Of a stretch of 7,090 nt of DNA, positions 1 through 5,975 are shown piece by piece (position 1 is the first letter of the stretch; every line of letters begins with the position of its first letter). The DNA comes from Negativicutes bacterium (GTDB lineage: Bacteria; Bacillota_C; Negativicutes; Acidaminococcales; Acidaminococcaceae). Location of the stretch: NCBI GenBank assembly GCA_009930275.1, contig RZYP01000101.1, positions 1-7,090 on the forward strand, written 5' to 3'. A program made the translations under genes and the position numbers. The notes below the pieces were generated by a model that worked only from the letters and a program-made list of their open reading frames with translations, made no database searches and had not been told where the DNA came from.

Positions 1-97
1 AAACACATAACCAGACGAGGCCGTCCGAGCGAAAATCACTCACCCCGACTGGCTCCATTAGGGTGCCCATCGGTGGCTCTATTGGGGTGCCCATTCA
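1..97. mobile_element. End of an IS21-like insertion sequence (runs off left edge)
   Basis: Two 21-bp direct repeats (50-70 and 74-94, 19/21 identical, 24 bp period) read TGGCTC-YATT-RGGGTGCCCAT. Reading inward from 97 on the minus strand, the sequence starts TGAATGGGCACCCC. From family knowledge, IS21-type elements end in TG...CA and carry several tandem transposase-binding repeats of the TGGCTC...type just inside each end; this fits both points. The flagellin reading frame stops being flagellin-like exactly here. No istA or istB coding sequence is visible in the 97 bases, so the family call rests on the terminal repeats alone. The exact outer boundary is uncertain by a few bases because the other end and the target duplication lie outside the window. 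Confidence 0.55.
50..94. repeat. Tandem 21-bp terminal repeats of the IS end
   Basis: Copy 1 is 50-70 and copy 2 is 74-94, separated by 3 bp. They differ only at the 7th base (C/T) and the 11th base (A/G). These are the likely transposase-binding sites of the element. Copy 2 contains, on the minus strand, the TAG (81-79) that ends the interrupted flagellin frame. Confidence 0.75.
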
Positions 98-1824
98 CAG
101 TCGATGATTAATTCTGTGTTCGTTGGCATGTTGAATATTTGAACATTAACTTCTGTTCCTGAAATTCCAGTCATCATAATGCGATTATTTCCTAGGTATA
201 GTGATCCAGAAGGGTTGTTGAAAGGGATGTGTGATTCGTTTGATGTCCGTAAGCCATTATTGTCAAATACGGTCCCGTATATCGTATCGCTTCCTGTGTG
301 ATCTGAAGAATATGAGGCAAAAAATCCATCTTCAGTAGCGTTTACAGTAGCATCTCTATTTATTCCACTAGTCGACTGGTTGATAAGGAAGTCGTCTTTG
401 ACAATCGATCCGTTTTGGTCATATATTTTTCCATATATGTCTACTGAATCTGGATAATTTTGAGATTCCCAGTATACTAATATGTTTCCATTAGATAGTT
501 TTTCTATATTTGATACTATTTCACTACTAGTTTCTTGGTTGTTAACTTTGAACTCGCCTGATAAATTAATTCCGTTGCTATTGTATAATTTTGCAAAAAC
601 TCCTTGCCCAGTGCTATCTTCTCCGGTCCAGACGACCATAAAGTTATCGTTGTTGAAAGATGCTATCCTGGGATAGTTTTGTGATCCTAGTGTAGCATCG
701 TTTATGATAAATTCAGTTCCGACAAGGCCACTATTATTGATGCGTTGCCCGTATACTCCATAACCGTCTCCGTCTTGTTGGTCAGAGTCCCATACGATAA
801 TTTTATCCCCATTGGAGAGTATTGTTGCATCGGAGTTTCCCTGTCTGTTTGTTGTAAACGTATTGATATGTTCTAGATTATCTTTAGAAATATTATATAA
901 AATATTTTGTCCATATATTCCAAAATCTGGATCTGTATCAGGTTCTTCCCTTCCTGTCCATGTAACATAAATGCTTGAACCATTAGGTATTGCATTGATG
1001 TCAAATTCTGCTCCGAAGTTATTGTCAATTAGCTTGATTTCGTCAGTAAGAATATTTCCATTTTGATCAATAAACCTCGCATAGCCAGATAAGGCTCCGC
1101 CATCTGTTTGAAAATTGCTTGTCCATGCAAGAAAAATGTGACCGACTGAGTTCTGTACAGCAACAAGACCATTTCTACTCGCAGAAGGAATTCCTGAGTC
1201 AATTCTCATGACTTCAGTGAGTTGCATATATTCTGTTTCTAGGGGAATAGGTGTCACAGAGGATGAATCAATTGAAAAGAGATTATTTATCGAAGAAGAT
1301 TCAAGGTTAACATAGTAGTAATCTTCTAATGAGCTGTTATTAGATCCAAAATGTACTTTTATTTTCCCAGTGTTATTAGTTGTATTATGGTCAGTTATCG
1401 GATTTCCATCAAGAATTTTAATTCCATTAAATTCGGTTGATTTGGCTATTCTATTAATTTCTGCCATCATTGCTTGGAATTCGTCGTTAATGATGGCCCT
1501 CTGATCGGCGGTATAGGTTCCAGTTGCAGCTTGGGTGGCCAGTTCCTTCATTCTAATCAACTTTTCATCGATAACTTGAAGAGCGCCATCCGCGACCTGG
1601 ATCATCGAAATTGCGTCATTAGCGTTACGGACTCCTTGACCAAGACTCGCAATATCTGACCTCATGATTTCACGAACCGCTAAACCAGCAGCATCATCAG
1701 CTGCGGTGCCGATTCTCAATCCTGATGACAACCTTCGAATTGAAACTCCAAGACTCCCATAGTGGCTCGACAAATTCCTGGCTGTATTGATCGCCATCAA
1801 ATTATGATTGATTGTCAGTGACAT
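79..1824 (-). CDS. Flagellin with beta-propeller-like insert, C-terminus lost to an IS insertion
   Basis: Residues 1-140 are a typical flagellin N-terminal D0/D1 region: MSLTINHNLMAINTARN at the start, then RLSSGLRIGTAADDAAGLAV, a QVADGALQVIDEKL-type helix and ending EFNGIKILDG. The usual second half of D1 and the C-terminal D0 helix that pack against it in the filament are missing. Instead, residues about 219-574 hold seven repeats of roughly 50 residues. Each has a hydrophobic strand ending in W (VTWTG 287-291, VWDSD 344-348, VVWT 397-400, VYWES 450-454), an Asp/Gly-rich turn, and IYGQ-like strands (303-306, 357-360, 463-466, 515-518). This pattern suggests a seven-bladed propeller in place of the exposed D2/D3 domains. 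The last codons and the TAG come from the IS end. The ATG at 1824 is chosen because flagellins begin MSLxINHN; a GTG at 1887 would add 21 unusual residues, although it has an AAAGG upstream. No clear sigma-28 or sigma-54 promoter was found. The product is probably unable to polymerise, so this is effectively a broken gene. Confidence 0.85.
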   Translation of the reverse strand: MSLTINHNLMAINTARNLSSHYGSLGVSIRRLSSGLRIGTAADDAAGLAVREIMRSDIASLGQGVRNANDAISMIQVADGALQVIDEKLIRMKELATQAATGTYTADQRAIINDEFQAMMAEINRIAKSTEFNGIKILDGNPITDHNTTNNTGKIKVHFGSNNSSLEDYYYVNLESSSINNLFSIDSSSVTPIPLETEYMQLTEVMRIDSGIPSASRNGLVAVQNSVGHIFLAWTSNFQTDGGALSGYARFIDQNGNILTDEIKLIDNNFGAEFDINAIPNGSSIYVTWTGREEPDTDPDFGIYGQNILYNISKDNLEHINTFTTNRQGNSDATILSNGDKIIVWDSDQQDGDGYGVYGQRINNSGLVGTEFIINDATLGSQNYPRIASFNNDNFMVVWTGEDSTGQGVFAKLYNSNGINLSGEFKVNNQETSSEIVSNIEKLSNGNILVYWESQNYPDSVDIYGKIYDQNGSIVKDDFLINQSTSGINRDATVNATEDGFFASYSSDHTGSDTIYGTVFDNNGLRTSNESHIPFNNPSGSLYLGNNRIMMTGISGTEVNVQIFNMPTNTELIIDCEWAPQ

Positions 1825-1928
1825 GCAGCAAGTTCCAGTAATTGTTTGCTGATCTGTTTTTATGATGCGTTTTTTCCTTTGGCTCACAGGAAACCTTTGT
1901 GGCCAAGCGGATGCGTAGAAAACGCACT

Positions 1929-1939
1929 ATAGCCGCTAT
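1929..1939. promoter_or_regulatory. Possible operator palindrome between flagellin and XRE gene
   Basis: ATAGC-C-GCTAT is a perfect 5+5 dyad around one central base in the divergent intergenic region, 77 bp before the XRE start. Small XRE regulators often bind such dyads and repress their own promoter. The link to this regulator is inference only. A second weak dyad, TTTCCT (1873-1878) and AGGAAA (1888-1893), lies closer to the flagellin start. Confidence 0.2.
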
Positions 1940-2015
1940 TTGTGAGCAAAAAGTAAACCATGGTTGCTTAAAAGAAATTTTTACCGGGCATAAGCTATCC
2001 AAAAAGGATGGTCTT

Positions 2016-2345
2016 ATGGTCAATCTTCTTGAATTATTTGGGAAAAGAATTCGAGGACTCAGACGTGCGAAGGAGTTGACCCAGGAGCAGCTGGCTGAAA
2101 TTGCCGGTATATCCCTGCAGAATATGGGGGAGATCGAACGAGGCAAGGGGAATCCGACCTTGGTCACGGTGGAAAAACTTTCCGCCGCCTTGGATGAAGA
2201 TCTGTCCAGCATCTTTGATTTCGGCAGTTCTGTCCTGACGAAAGAAAAAGCTGTTCAAGAATTGGAGGGCCTGCTGTCAGGTGCGACCAGAGAACAGGCC
2301 CAGGCAATTCTTGTCGTGGCTCAGATTATTCTTCAGGAGAAGTAG
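2016..2345 (+). CDS. XRE-family helix-turn-helix transcriptional regulator
   Basis: A 109-residue DNA-binding protein. Residues about 7-63 form a Cro/C1-type HTH: GKRIRGLRRAKELTQEQLAE, then the recognition helix GISLQNMGEIERGKGNPT, then a helix VEKLSAALDEDLSSIF. The C-terminal 35 residues (LTKEKAVQELEGLLSG to the end) look helical and may dimerise. ATG 2016 is chosen because AAGGA lies 8-9 bp upstream and the HTH begins shortly after. The frame is open back to GTG 1899, but those 39 basic residues resemble no XRE N-terminus. It is divergent from the broken flagellin and its last 20 bp overlap the end of the convergent small gene. The target is unknown; it could regulate itself, the flagellin or a mobile element. 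Chromosomal deltaproteobacterial and prophage regulators share this architecture, so it is not diagnostic of a phage. Confidence 0.85.
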   Translation: MVNLLELFGKRIRGLRRAKELTQEQLAEIAGISLQNMGEIERGKGNPTLVTVEKLSAALDEDLSSIFDFGSSVLTKEKAVQELEGLLSGATREQAQAILVVAQIILQEK

Positions 2346-2553
2346 TCTGGCCAGGATGGTCTGGTAGAATCATCAGCCCTAGCCGTTCACGGAACCTCGC
2401 CGTTAAAACCATGCCTATCTCTGAACAAGCATAGACAAGCCTTTCCTCCCTTCCATCTACAGAACCCATCAACAAAAACAAATCTTCCAAAGAACGCAGA
2501 CAACCAATCAAATCATCATAGTAAGAAATCTTATCAAAATTTTGATTGGTCAT
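2326..2553 (-). CDS. Small acidic hypothetical protein, coupled to the DUF6573-like gene
   Basis: A 75-residue protein, beginning MTNQNFDKISYYDDL, that I do not recognise. It appears mostly helical: LIGCLRSLEDLFLLMGSV and then ERLVYACSEIGMVLTARFRERLG, with a short Pro/acidic tail. There is no signal peptide or membrane segment. The ATG at 2553 lies one base after the stop of the upstream gene and has GAGG (2566-2563) at 9-nt spacing inside that gene's last codons, so translation is probably coupled. An alternative ATG at 2562 overlaps the upstream stop and lacks a ribosome-binding site. Its 3' end overlaps the XRE gene by 20 bp, tail to tail. The tight arrangement suggests it works with, or is made in proportion to, the DUF6573-like protein. 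Confidence 0.6.
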   Translation of the reverse strand: MTNQNFDKISYYDDLIGCLRSLEDLFLLMGSVDGREERLVYACSEIGMVLTARFRERLGLMILPDHPGQTTSPEE

Positions 2554-2554
2554 T

Positions 2555-2935
2555 TTAATCATCCTCTGGAAGCATAATCGTCATTACTGGTTCTCGATCA
2601 TCTCCTGGGCCAACGTGAGCAATGATTGTTGGTCTGTCATATCCGCATGATTCATTCAGAAACAACACTTCAAAATATACACGATCAGAATCTTTGCTGT
2701 TTTGAGCAGCAAGATATGTCATCCAAAGAAGGTCATGAAGACGACCCTCGAAGGATTGCCCCATATTTTTCAATTTTTCTGATGGTTCAAGATATCTACC
2801 TAGAAGTGTTGCAGTAACAGCCGTAGGAAGGCGAAAGCCCCTTTGGGAAGCAAAGGCGGTGATGTCAATTAATACGCCATCCGCGATTGCTTCATTCCTG
2901 CTGTAGCTGCTGATCAGCACCCATTCTTCGTCCAT
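2555..2935 (-). CDS. DUF6573-family protein
   Basis: A 126-residue soluble protein. The motifs I associate with the DUF6573 family are present in order: W-x-x-I-S-x-Y-x-R-x-x-A-I-A-D-G-V-L-x-D near residues 5-24, GFRLPTAVT (33-41), GRLHDLLWMTYLAA (64-77), DRVYFEVLFL (84-93), and a C-terminal GPGDDREPVMTIMLPEDD (109-126). The function of the family is not known to me; members are common in plasmids, integrative elements and other accessory regions. The start at 2935 has a near-perfect Shine-Dalgarno (GGAGG, 2945-2941, 5 nt before the ATG). The frame is open further up to 2989, but that extension has no ribosome-binding site. It is the first gene of a two-gene unit with the 75-residue gene. Length and conserved ends suggest it is intact. 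Confidence 0.75.
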   Translation of the reverse strand: MDEEWVLISSYSRNEAIADGVLIDITAFASQRGFRLPTAVTATLLGRYLEPSEKLKNMGQSFEGRLHDLLWMTYLAAQNSKDSDRVYFEVLFLNESCGYDRPTIIAHVGPGDDREPVMTIMLPEDD

Positions 2936-3020
2936 GTTGTCCTCCGATGATAAAAAGTGGTGAGATATCGAAGGGATAACCTGGCTCATGGGGAAGGGTC
3001 ACGGTGTCCAAGGGAAAAAT

Positions 3021-3148
3021 CACAGGACCCTGGAAATCGTACATTCCAAGTCTCCTGGGATTTTGGAGCCGGGGGCTGCCCAATCATGGGAACCGGGGGG
3101 ATCGGCCCAGGAAGGGGCTGTTTTGTCCCAAGGAGGGGGCTGGATGGG
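3021..3148. repeat. Dispersed direct repeat, copy A (128 bp)
   Basis: This G-rich block aligns without gaps to 3891-4018, with 14 mismatches by eye (114/128). The last 38 bp are identical (from GAAGGGGCTGTTTTGTCCCA to the final TGGATGGG). It can fold: an outer stem CAGGACCC/GGGGGCTG (3023-3030 with 3071-3078, 6 of 8 paired), an inner stem TTCCA/TGGGA (3044-3048 with 3056-3060) and a hairpin CCCA/TGGG (3079-3082 with 3087-3090). Reading frames across it are shadows that do not continue between copies. It lies just outside the DUF6573 gene start. It could be a REP-like or MITE-like element, or a structured RNA. Confidence 0.8.
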
Positions 3149-3467
3149 CGATGACTGTCCGGGGAGCTGAAGCTAAGGCTTCCGGGAGAACGGAGATATG
3201 CGTAAGTGAAGCTCAATCAGTAATGAAACCGCGATGCAAGAATGTATAACAAGGCCTGTGTTGCAACGGTATCGACGGTGTATGTATGACATTTGAAATT
3301 ATAGGAGAAAATGAAAGCACCTTGAATGATAAGTTAATTTCAAAAAAATATTTCCTTTCAAAACGAAACAAGTTAAGCGGCAGCTAGGTTTTAAGTGTTA
3401 TTACGAGGTGTTAGGGGGTGGCTATTGATGCAGGTGTCGGTGAATATTTTTTAATCTGGAGGCTGCT
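3149..3467. other. Noncoding stretch between repeat A and the TM2 gene
   Basis: No gene is supported here. A small hairpin GAAGC-TAAG-GCTTC is at 3169-3182. A 33-codon frame at 3286-3387 has no ribosome-binding site. The last 60 bp are the likely leader of the TM2 gene and contain its Shine-Dalgarno. I could not pick a convincing promoter. Confidence 0.4.
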
Positions 3468-3854
3468 GTGTCTGATCTTGTAAAACGATTCATGTCATTT
3501 GTGCTGATCTTCGCCGTTTTCGGAACATCGAATCTTTGCATTGCTGGAAGTGTAACGGCTCCAAGAGATAATTCCACAGTTATTTATTCAGAAAAAAAAG
3601 AAGAGACAAAAGAGGTTAAGCCTTCAAAGAGGATGGAAAAAAGTAAGACAATTGCTATGATATTAGCCGCATTTTTTGGTCTGCATCATTTTTATCTGAA
3701 AAACAATATCACTGGTGTTGTCTATGTTGGGTTGTCTGTTGTTTATGGAATTGGATGGGCGCTTTCGTTGATAGATTTGGTTGTGATGCTCAATATGGAT
3801 GATGCTGAGTGGAATGAGTACTTGAGCAGCGAAAAAAGCATTATTTGGCTGTAG
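3468..3854 (+). CDS. TM2-domain membrane protein with N-terminal signal sequence
   Basis: A 128-residue protein. Residues 1-27 look like a signal peptide: KR near the start, the hydrophobic core FMSFVLIFAVFG, then CIAGS as a plausible cleavage zone. C24 is not in a good lipobox, so a lipoprotein is unlikely. A charged linker (about 42-60, KKEETKEVKPSKRMEKSK) leads into a TM2 domain: IAMILAAFFGLHHFYLKN, a turn, then ITGVVYVGLSVVYGIGWALSLIDLVVML. The GLHHFYL motif in the first membrane helix is the hallmark of the family. TM2 proteins are inner-membrane proteins of poorly defined role. The start is GTG, supported by CTGGAGG ending about 5 nt upstream. The gene sits alone between two direct copies of the 128-bp repeat, which suggests a mobile or duplicable segment. 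The short tail (DDAEWNEYLSSEKSIIWL) seems complete. Confidence 0.8.
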   Translation: MSDLVKRFMSFVLIFAVFGTSNLCIAGSVTAPRDNSTVIYSEKKEETKEVKPSKRMEKSKTIAMILAAFFGLHHFYLKNNITGVVYVGLSVVYGIGWALSLIDLVVMLNMDDAEWNEYLSSEKSIIWL

Positions 3855-3890
3855 GCGGAGGTGATGAAAAGGGGTTTGAGGATCCAAAAT

Positions 3891-4018
3891 CCCAGACCCC
3901 TGAAAATCATACGTTCCAATTCTCCTGGAATTTTGGAGCTGGGGTCTGCCCAGCCATGGGAAACGGGGGGATCGGCCCAAGAAGGGGCTGTTTTGTCCCA
4001 AGGAGGGGGCTGGATGGG
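3891..4018. repeat. Dispersed direct repeat, copy B (128 bp)
   Basis: Second copy of the block at 3021-3148, same orientation, starting 37 bp after the TM2 gene stop. Its outer stem is perfect, CAGACCCC (3893-3900) with GGGGTCTG (3941-3948). The inner stem is TTCCA/TGGAA (3914-3918 with 3926-3930), and CCCA/TGGG is at 3949-3952 and 3957-3960. A competing pairing, CCAAAAT (3884-3890) with ATTTTGG, exists only in this copy. The stem could also stop transcription after the TM2 gene, but no U-run follows. Confidence 0.8.
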
Positions 4019-4373
4019 GGTGCCGGGAATGGATCATTGACTGCCACGTCTTCAAGACTTCAGCAGAGGTTCGAGCCACCAGAAAGAAGCTGTGACCGTA
4101 GCGTCTTGATTAACCAAAAACGTGTCCAAAATACCGTAGACCGATCCCCCCTCATGTTGTATGGAGGTTTTTAATTTTTACATGAGCCTACGTCTTCCAG
4201 GGCGTATGGTGTTGGTAAATCCCGAATTTGAAAGCCGCAAATCACCAAGTTATCGGTACTAGTTAACTTTATAACTCAGCATCATCACGGGATAGTGGAA
4301 TTGAGTCAGTAAAGAAAAACGCATCCGATGCAAAAAATAGTTGATGTATAATTTCTAAACAAGCAAGAAAGGT
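4019..4373. other. Noncoding stretch between repeat B and the attC-like hairpin
   Basis: No coding region is supported. An inverted repeat, CTCATGT (4151-4157) with ACATGAG (4180-4186), encloses a T-rich loop. A short dyad GCATC-C-GATGC is at 4321-4331, and a TATAAT box is at 4347-4352. I saw no transposase or RNA gene remnant here. Confidence 0.4.
4347..4352 (+). promoter_or_regulatory. Possible -10 box for the orphan gene
   Basis: A perfect TATAAT lies about 120 bp upstream of the gene at 4469. No good -35 element stands 16-18 bp before it. If used, the transcript would begin near 4359 and include the attC-like hairpin in its leader. Confidence 0.25.
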
Positions 4374-4462
4374 GCAAACTAAGCGCTCAAACCGACCCCG
4401 GACAACAATTTCTGTCTATGCGGGCAGTCCATTTGCCTGAACGGCTTATCTTTGCGTTATAT
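4374..4462. other. Long imperfect hairpin resembling an integron attC site
   Basis: Stacked complementary arms, from outside in: GCAAA (4374-4378) with TTTGC (4451-4455), TAAGC (4380-4384) with GCTTA (4444-4448), CAAA (4388-4391) with TTTG (4432-4435), CCCG (4397-4400) with CGGG (4421-4424), and GACA (4401-4404) with TGTC (4413-4416). The loop is ACAATTTC. The right end reads GCGTTATAT, one base off the integron core GTTRRRY, and unpaired bases sit in one arm, as in attC sites. The length (about 85 bp) is in the attC range. The following gene starts 13 bp beyond the core GTT, as cassette genes often do. Against this, the left core is not canonical, no integrase is visible and no second attC follows the gene. 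Confidence 0.35.
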
Positions 4463-4468
4463 TTTTCA

Positions 4469-5131
4469 ATGAATAATTCACCACTGGAACTAAAGGCTGT
4501 TGATAAGCGAGTTAAACTTTACAGAGCTATTTTAGGCGTATTGCCATGTGGTAGCTTTATTACTGAATATTTGATTGATCGTATTCAAGGTCAGCGTGCT
4601 GAACGTTTAATTGCTTATATTGAAAATCTTAACATTCGATTAGAACGCTTAGAAAATCTTGAATTTACAAAATCATACGAATATACAGTTCTGGTAGAAA
4701 ATTCGATAATTGAGGCAACGAAACCGATTAGCAATAAAAGATTAGAATGGATTTCTTCAATTGTTGCCCCTGCAATTACTCCAACCGTAGAAGAGATCAT
4801 ATTTCGAAAAAAAGCATTGCAAATATTGACTGATATATCTGACAAAGATGTTGAATACTTAATTGCAAACATGGATCCTTTATTAGCACTAAAGTTTCAT
4901 CAAACTTTACCAGGAAAAATTTTCATTTCGATGAAAGATAAGGAAAAACTTCCTAGTCATGACTTATTTATAAGTGTATTAAATAATAATCGTCTTTCGT
5001 TGCATCGAGAAGCGCTAATTGAAAAGAGATTGATGTTGCCTGAAGAAGATGGACATAGCATAAGGAATAAAATAACCGATTTAGGACGATTATTCTTATT
5101 CGTTTTGGGGGAACTAGATGCTGTTCGTTGA
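4469..5131 (+). CDS. Orphan hypothetical protein, AT-rich, possibly acquired
   Basis: A 220-residue protein I cannot assign to a family. Residues 18-39 (LYRAILGVLPCGSFITEYLI) are hydrophobic with a Pro-Cys-Gly turn and could insert in or touch a membrane. IQGQRAERLIAYIENLNIRLERLE (39-62) looks like an amphipathic coiled-coil helix. The C-terminal 45 residues (SLHREALIEKRLML, then KITDLGRLFLFVLGEL) have the spacing of a winged helix ending in an ITxLGxxF strand-helix; this is inference from pattern only. ATG 4469 is preferred: the frame stays open to an ATG at 4418, but that start lies inside the hairpin described above. Neither start has a ribosome-binding site. AT-richness and adenine-rich codons differ from neighbours such as the XRE gene and suggest transfer. 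Genes of this kind often sit in islands as accessory or defence-like functions, but nothing here shows that role. Confidence 0.65.
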   Translation: MNNSPLELKAVDKRVKLYRAILGVLPCGSFITEYLIDRIQGQRAERLIAYIENLNIRLERLENLEFTKSYEYTVLVENSIIEATKPISNKRLEWISSIVAPAITPTVEEIIFRKKALQILTDISDKDVEYLIANMDPLLALKFHQTLPGKIFISMKDKEKLPSHDLFISVLNNNRLSLHREALIEKRLMLPEEDGHSIRNKITDLGRLFLFVLGELDAVR

Positions 5132-5229
5132 AATTAAGTTGGTTAACTGTTTATAAATAAAAAAGGGTCATGACTAGAACAGCGGGTCTGTGCTGATGAT
5201 TTTGAGCCATTTCTTTATCTCAATTGTGA

Positions 5230-5260
5230 TTGAAAAATTTAGGAAGAAAACAGGTAATAT
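5230..5260 (+). promoter_or_regulatory. Candidate sigma-70 promoter for the small secreted protein
   Basis: TTGAAA (5230-5235) and TAATAT (5255-5260) are separated by 19 bp, slightly longer than ideal, and end 26 bp before the start codon. The intergenic region upstream is AT-rich and otherwise empty. Confidence 0.3.
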
Positions 5261-5286
5261 TTGTTTTACTGAGGAGTTAAAACATT

Positions 5287-5568
5287 ATGCATCTAAAGAT
5301 AACTGCACTTTGTTTCGCAGCACTTCTGCTTGCTGGATCTGGATTGGCAGGTAAAAAAGTTTTGGACGCTTCACGCGCTAAGCCGTCTGACGTAGCTCAG
5401 GCAGAACGTTTCTTGAACTCTTTACCTGACGCATGCTCTGGAAGCTATGCACATGCGAATAGTGATGGAGCTGTAGTTATCAGATTAATTTGTATAGGTA
5501 ATAGTGTAGCAAAGTCTACTGATGGGACTATCATTATCAAAGATGGCAAGACGACTCAAATTGAGTAG
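5287..5568 (+). CDS. Small secreted hypothetical protein
   Basis: A 93-residue protein with a clear Sec signal peptide: MHLK, then the hydrophobic core ITALCFAALLLAGSG, with cleavage likely after LA or LAG near residue 21-22. The mature part of about 71 residues has two cysteines (C50 and C69), which could form a disulphide in the periplasm. A helix PSDVAQAERFLNSLPDAC is followed by strands VVIRLICIG and TIIIKDGKTTQI. I do not recognise the family. The start is supported by GAGGAG at 5271-5276, 10 nt upstream. It appears to be a single gene with its own possible promoter; no partner follows. The frame is intact. Confidence 0.7.
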   Translation: MHLKITALCFAALLLAGSGLAGKKVLDASRAKPSDVAQAERFLNSLPDACSGSYAHANSDGAVVIRLICIGNSVAKSTDGTIIIKDGKTTQIE

Positions 5569-5689
5569 TGTTATAATGTTGGAGATGTTTGCACAACAAT
5601 CCATGAGCATTTTAAGGATACTGCAATATAACATCTTCCATGCCTGAACTCTTTCTCCGTCACAGCGCTTTTATTCTTGCTCGTCGTTC

Positions 5690-5738
5690 GTGCGATGCTT
5701 CTTATTTCGATTCAAATTCGAATAAAGAAGCATCGCAC
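5690..5738. repeat. Strong inverted repeat, possible terminator or element end
   Basis: GTGCGATGCTTCTT (5690-5703) is perfectly complementary to AAGAAGCATCGCAC (5725-5738). After two mismatches the stem continues with TTCGA pairing toward the centre. It lies 121 bp after the secreted-protein gene. No U-run follows on either strand, so ordinary factor-independent termination is doubtful. It may be a transcript-end stabiliser or a remnant of a mobile element. Confidence 0.6.
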
Positions 5739-5810
5739 CGAGGATGGATTGTCGTATGTAACCTGTAAGTACGGCGGATTGGAGTGCGGACCAGAAGGGG
5801 ATTTCTGATT

Positions 5811-5830
5811 AATCACAGACTCCTGGAAAT
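5811..5830. repeat. Short fragment related to repeats A and B
   Basis: AATCACAGACTCCTGGAAAT matches 3018-3037 of repeat copy A at 17 of 20 positions and shares TCACAGACTCCTG with 6433-6445. Only this first portion of the repeat is recognisable here. Confidence 0.35.
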
Positions 5831-5975
5831 ACCAGTCCCGAAAACCATCAAGACCGTCAGAGAATCATCACCTTCCAAATCACAAGCGTCTTTTGGTCAA
5901 ATCGGTCATCACTCTCCGTCCAATTTTCAAAATTTTCTGATCAGAAGTCAAAAAAAGGGCAACAGACAACAACCC

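Noticed and set aside
1899..2015. 39-residue N-terminal extension of the XRE regulator from GTG 1899
   Set aside because: No good ribosome-binding site at that start, no resemblance to XRE proteins, and a good AAGGA sits before ATG 2016.
2936..2989. 18-residue extension of the DUF6573-like protein
   Set aside because: ATG 2935 has a strong GGAGGA; the longer start has none and would run toward repeat A.
3020..3150. CRISPR array
   Set aside because: Only two long copies 870 bp apart plus fragments; there is no regular short repeat-spacer spacing and no cas gene.
3004..3249. Open frames across repeat A and repeat B on both strands
   Set aside because: They are Gly/Pro-rich shadows of the G-rich repeat, and the two copies are not kept in the same coding form beyond the repeat.
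3286..3387. 33-codon open frame beginning MTFEIIGENES
   Set aside because: No ribosome-binding site, no recognisable feature, and frames of this length are expected by chance.
3247..3420. TAACAAGGCC at 3247 and GTGTTAGG near 3410 as a second attC-like site
   Set aside because: The two ends are about 170 bp apart and the arms between them are not complementary.
3021..4018. Template/variable repeat pair of a diversity-generating retroelement
   Set aside because: Differences between the copies are not concentrated at adenines, and no reverse transcriptase or variable protein C-terminus is present.
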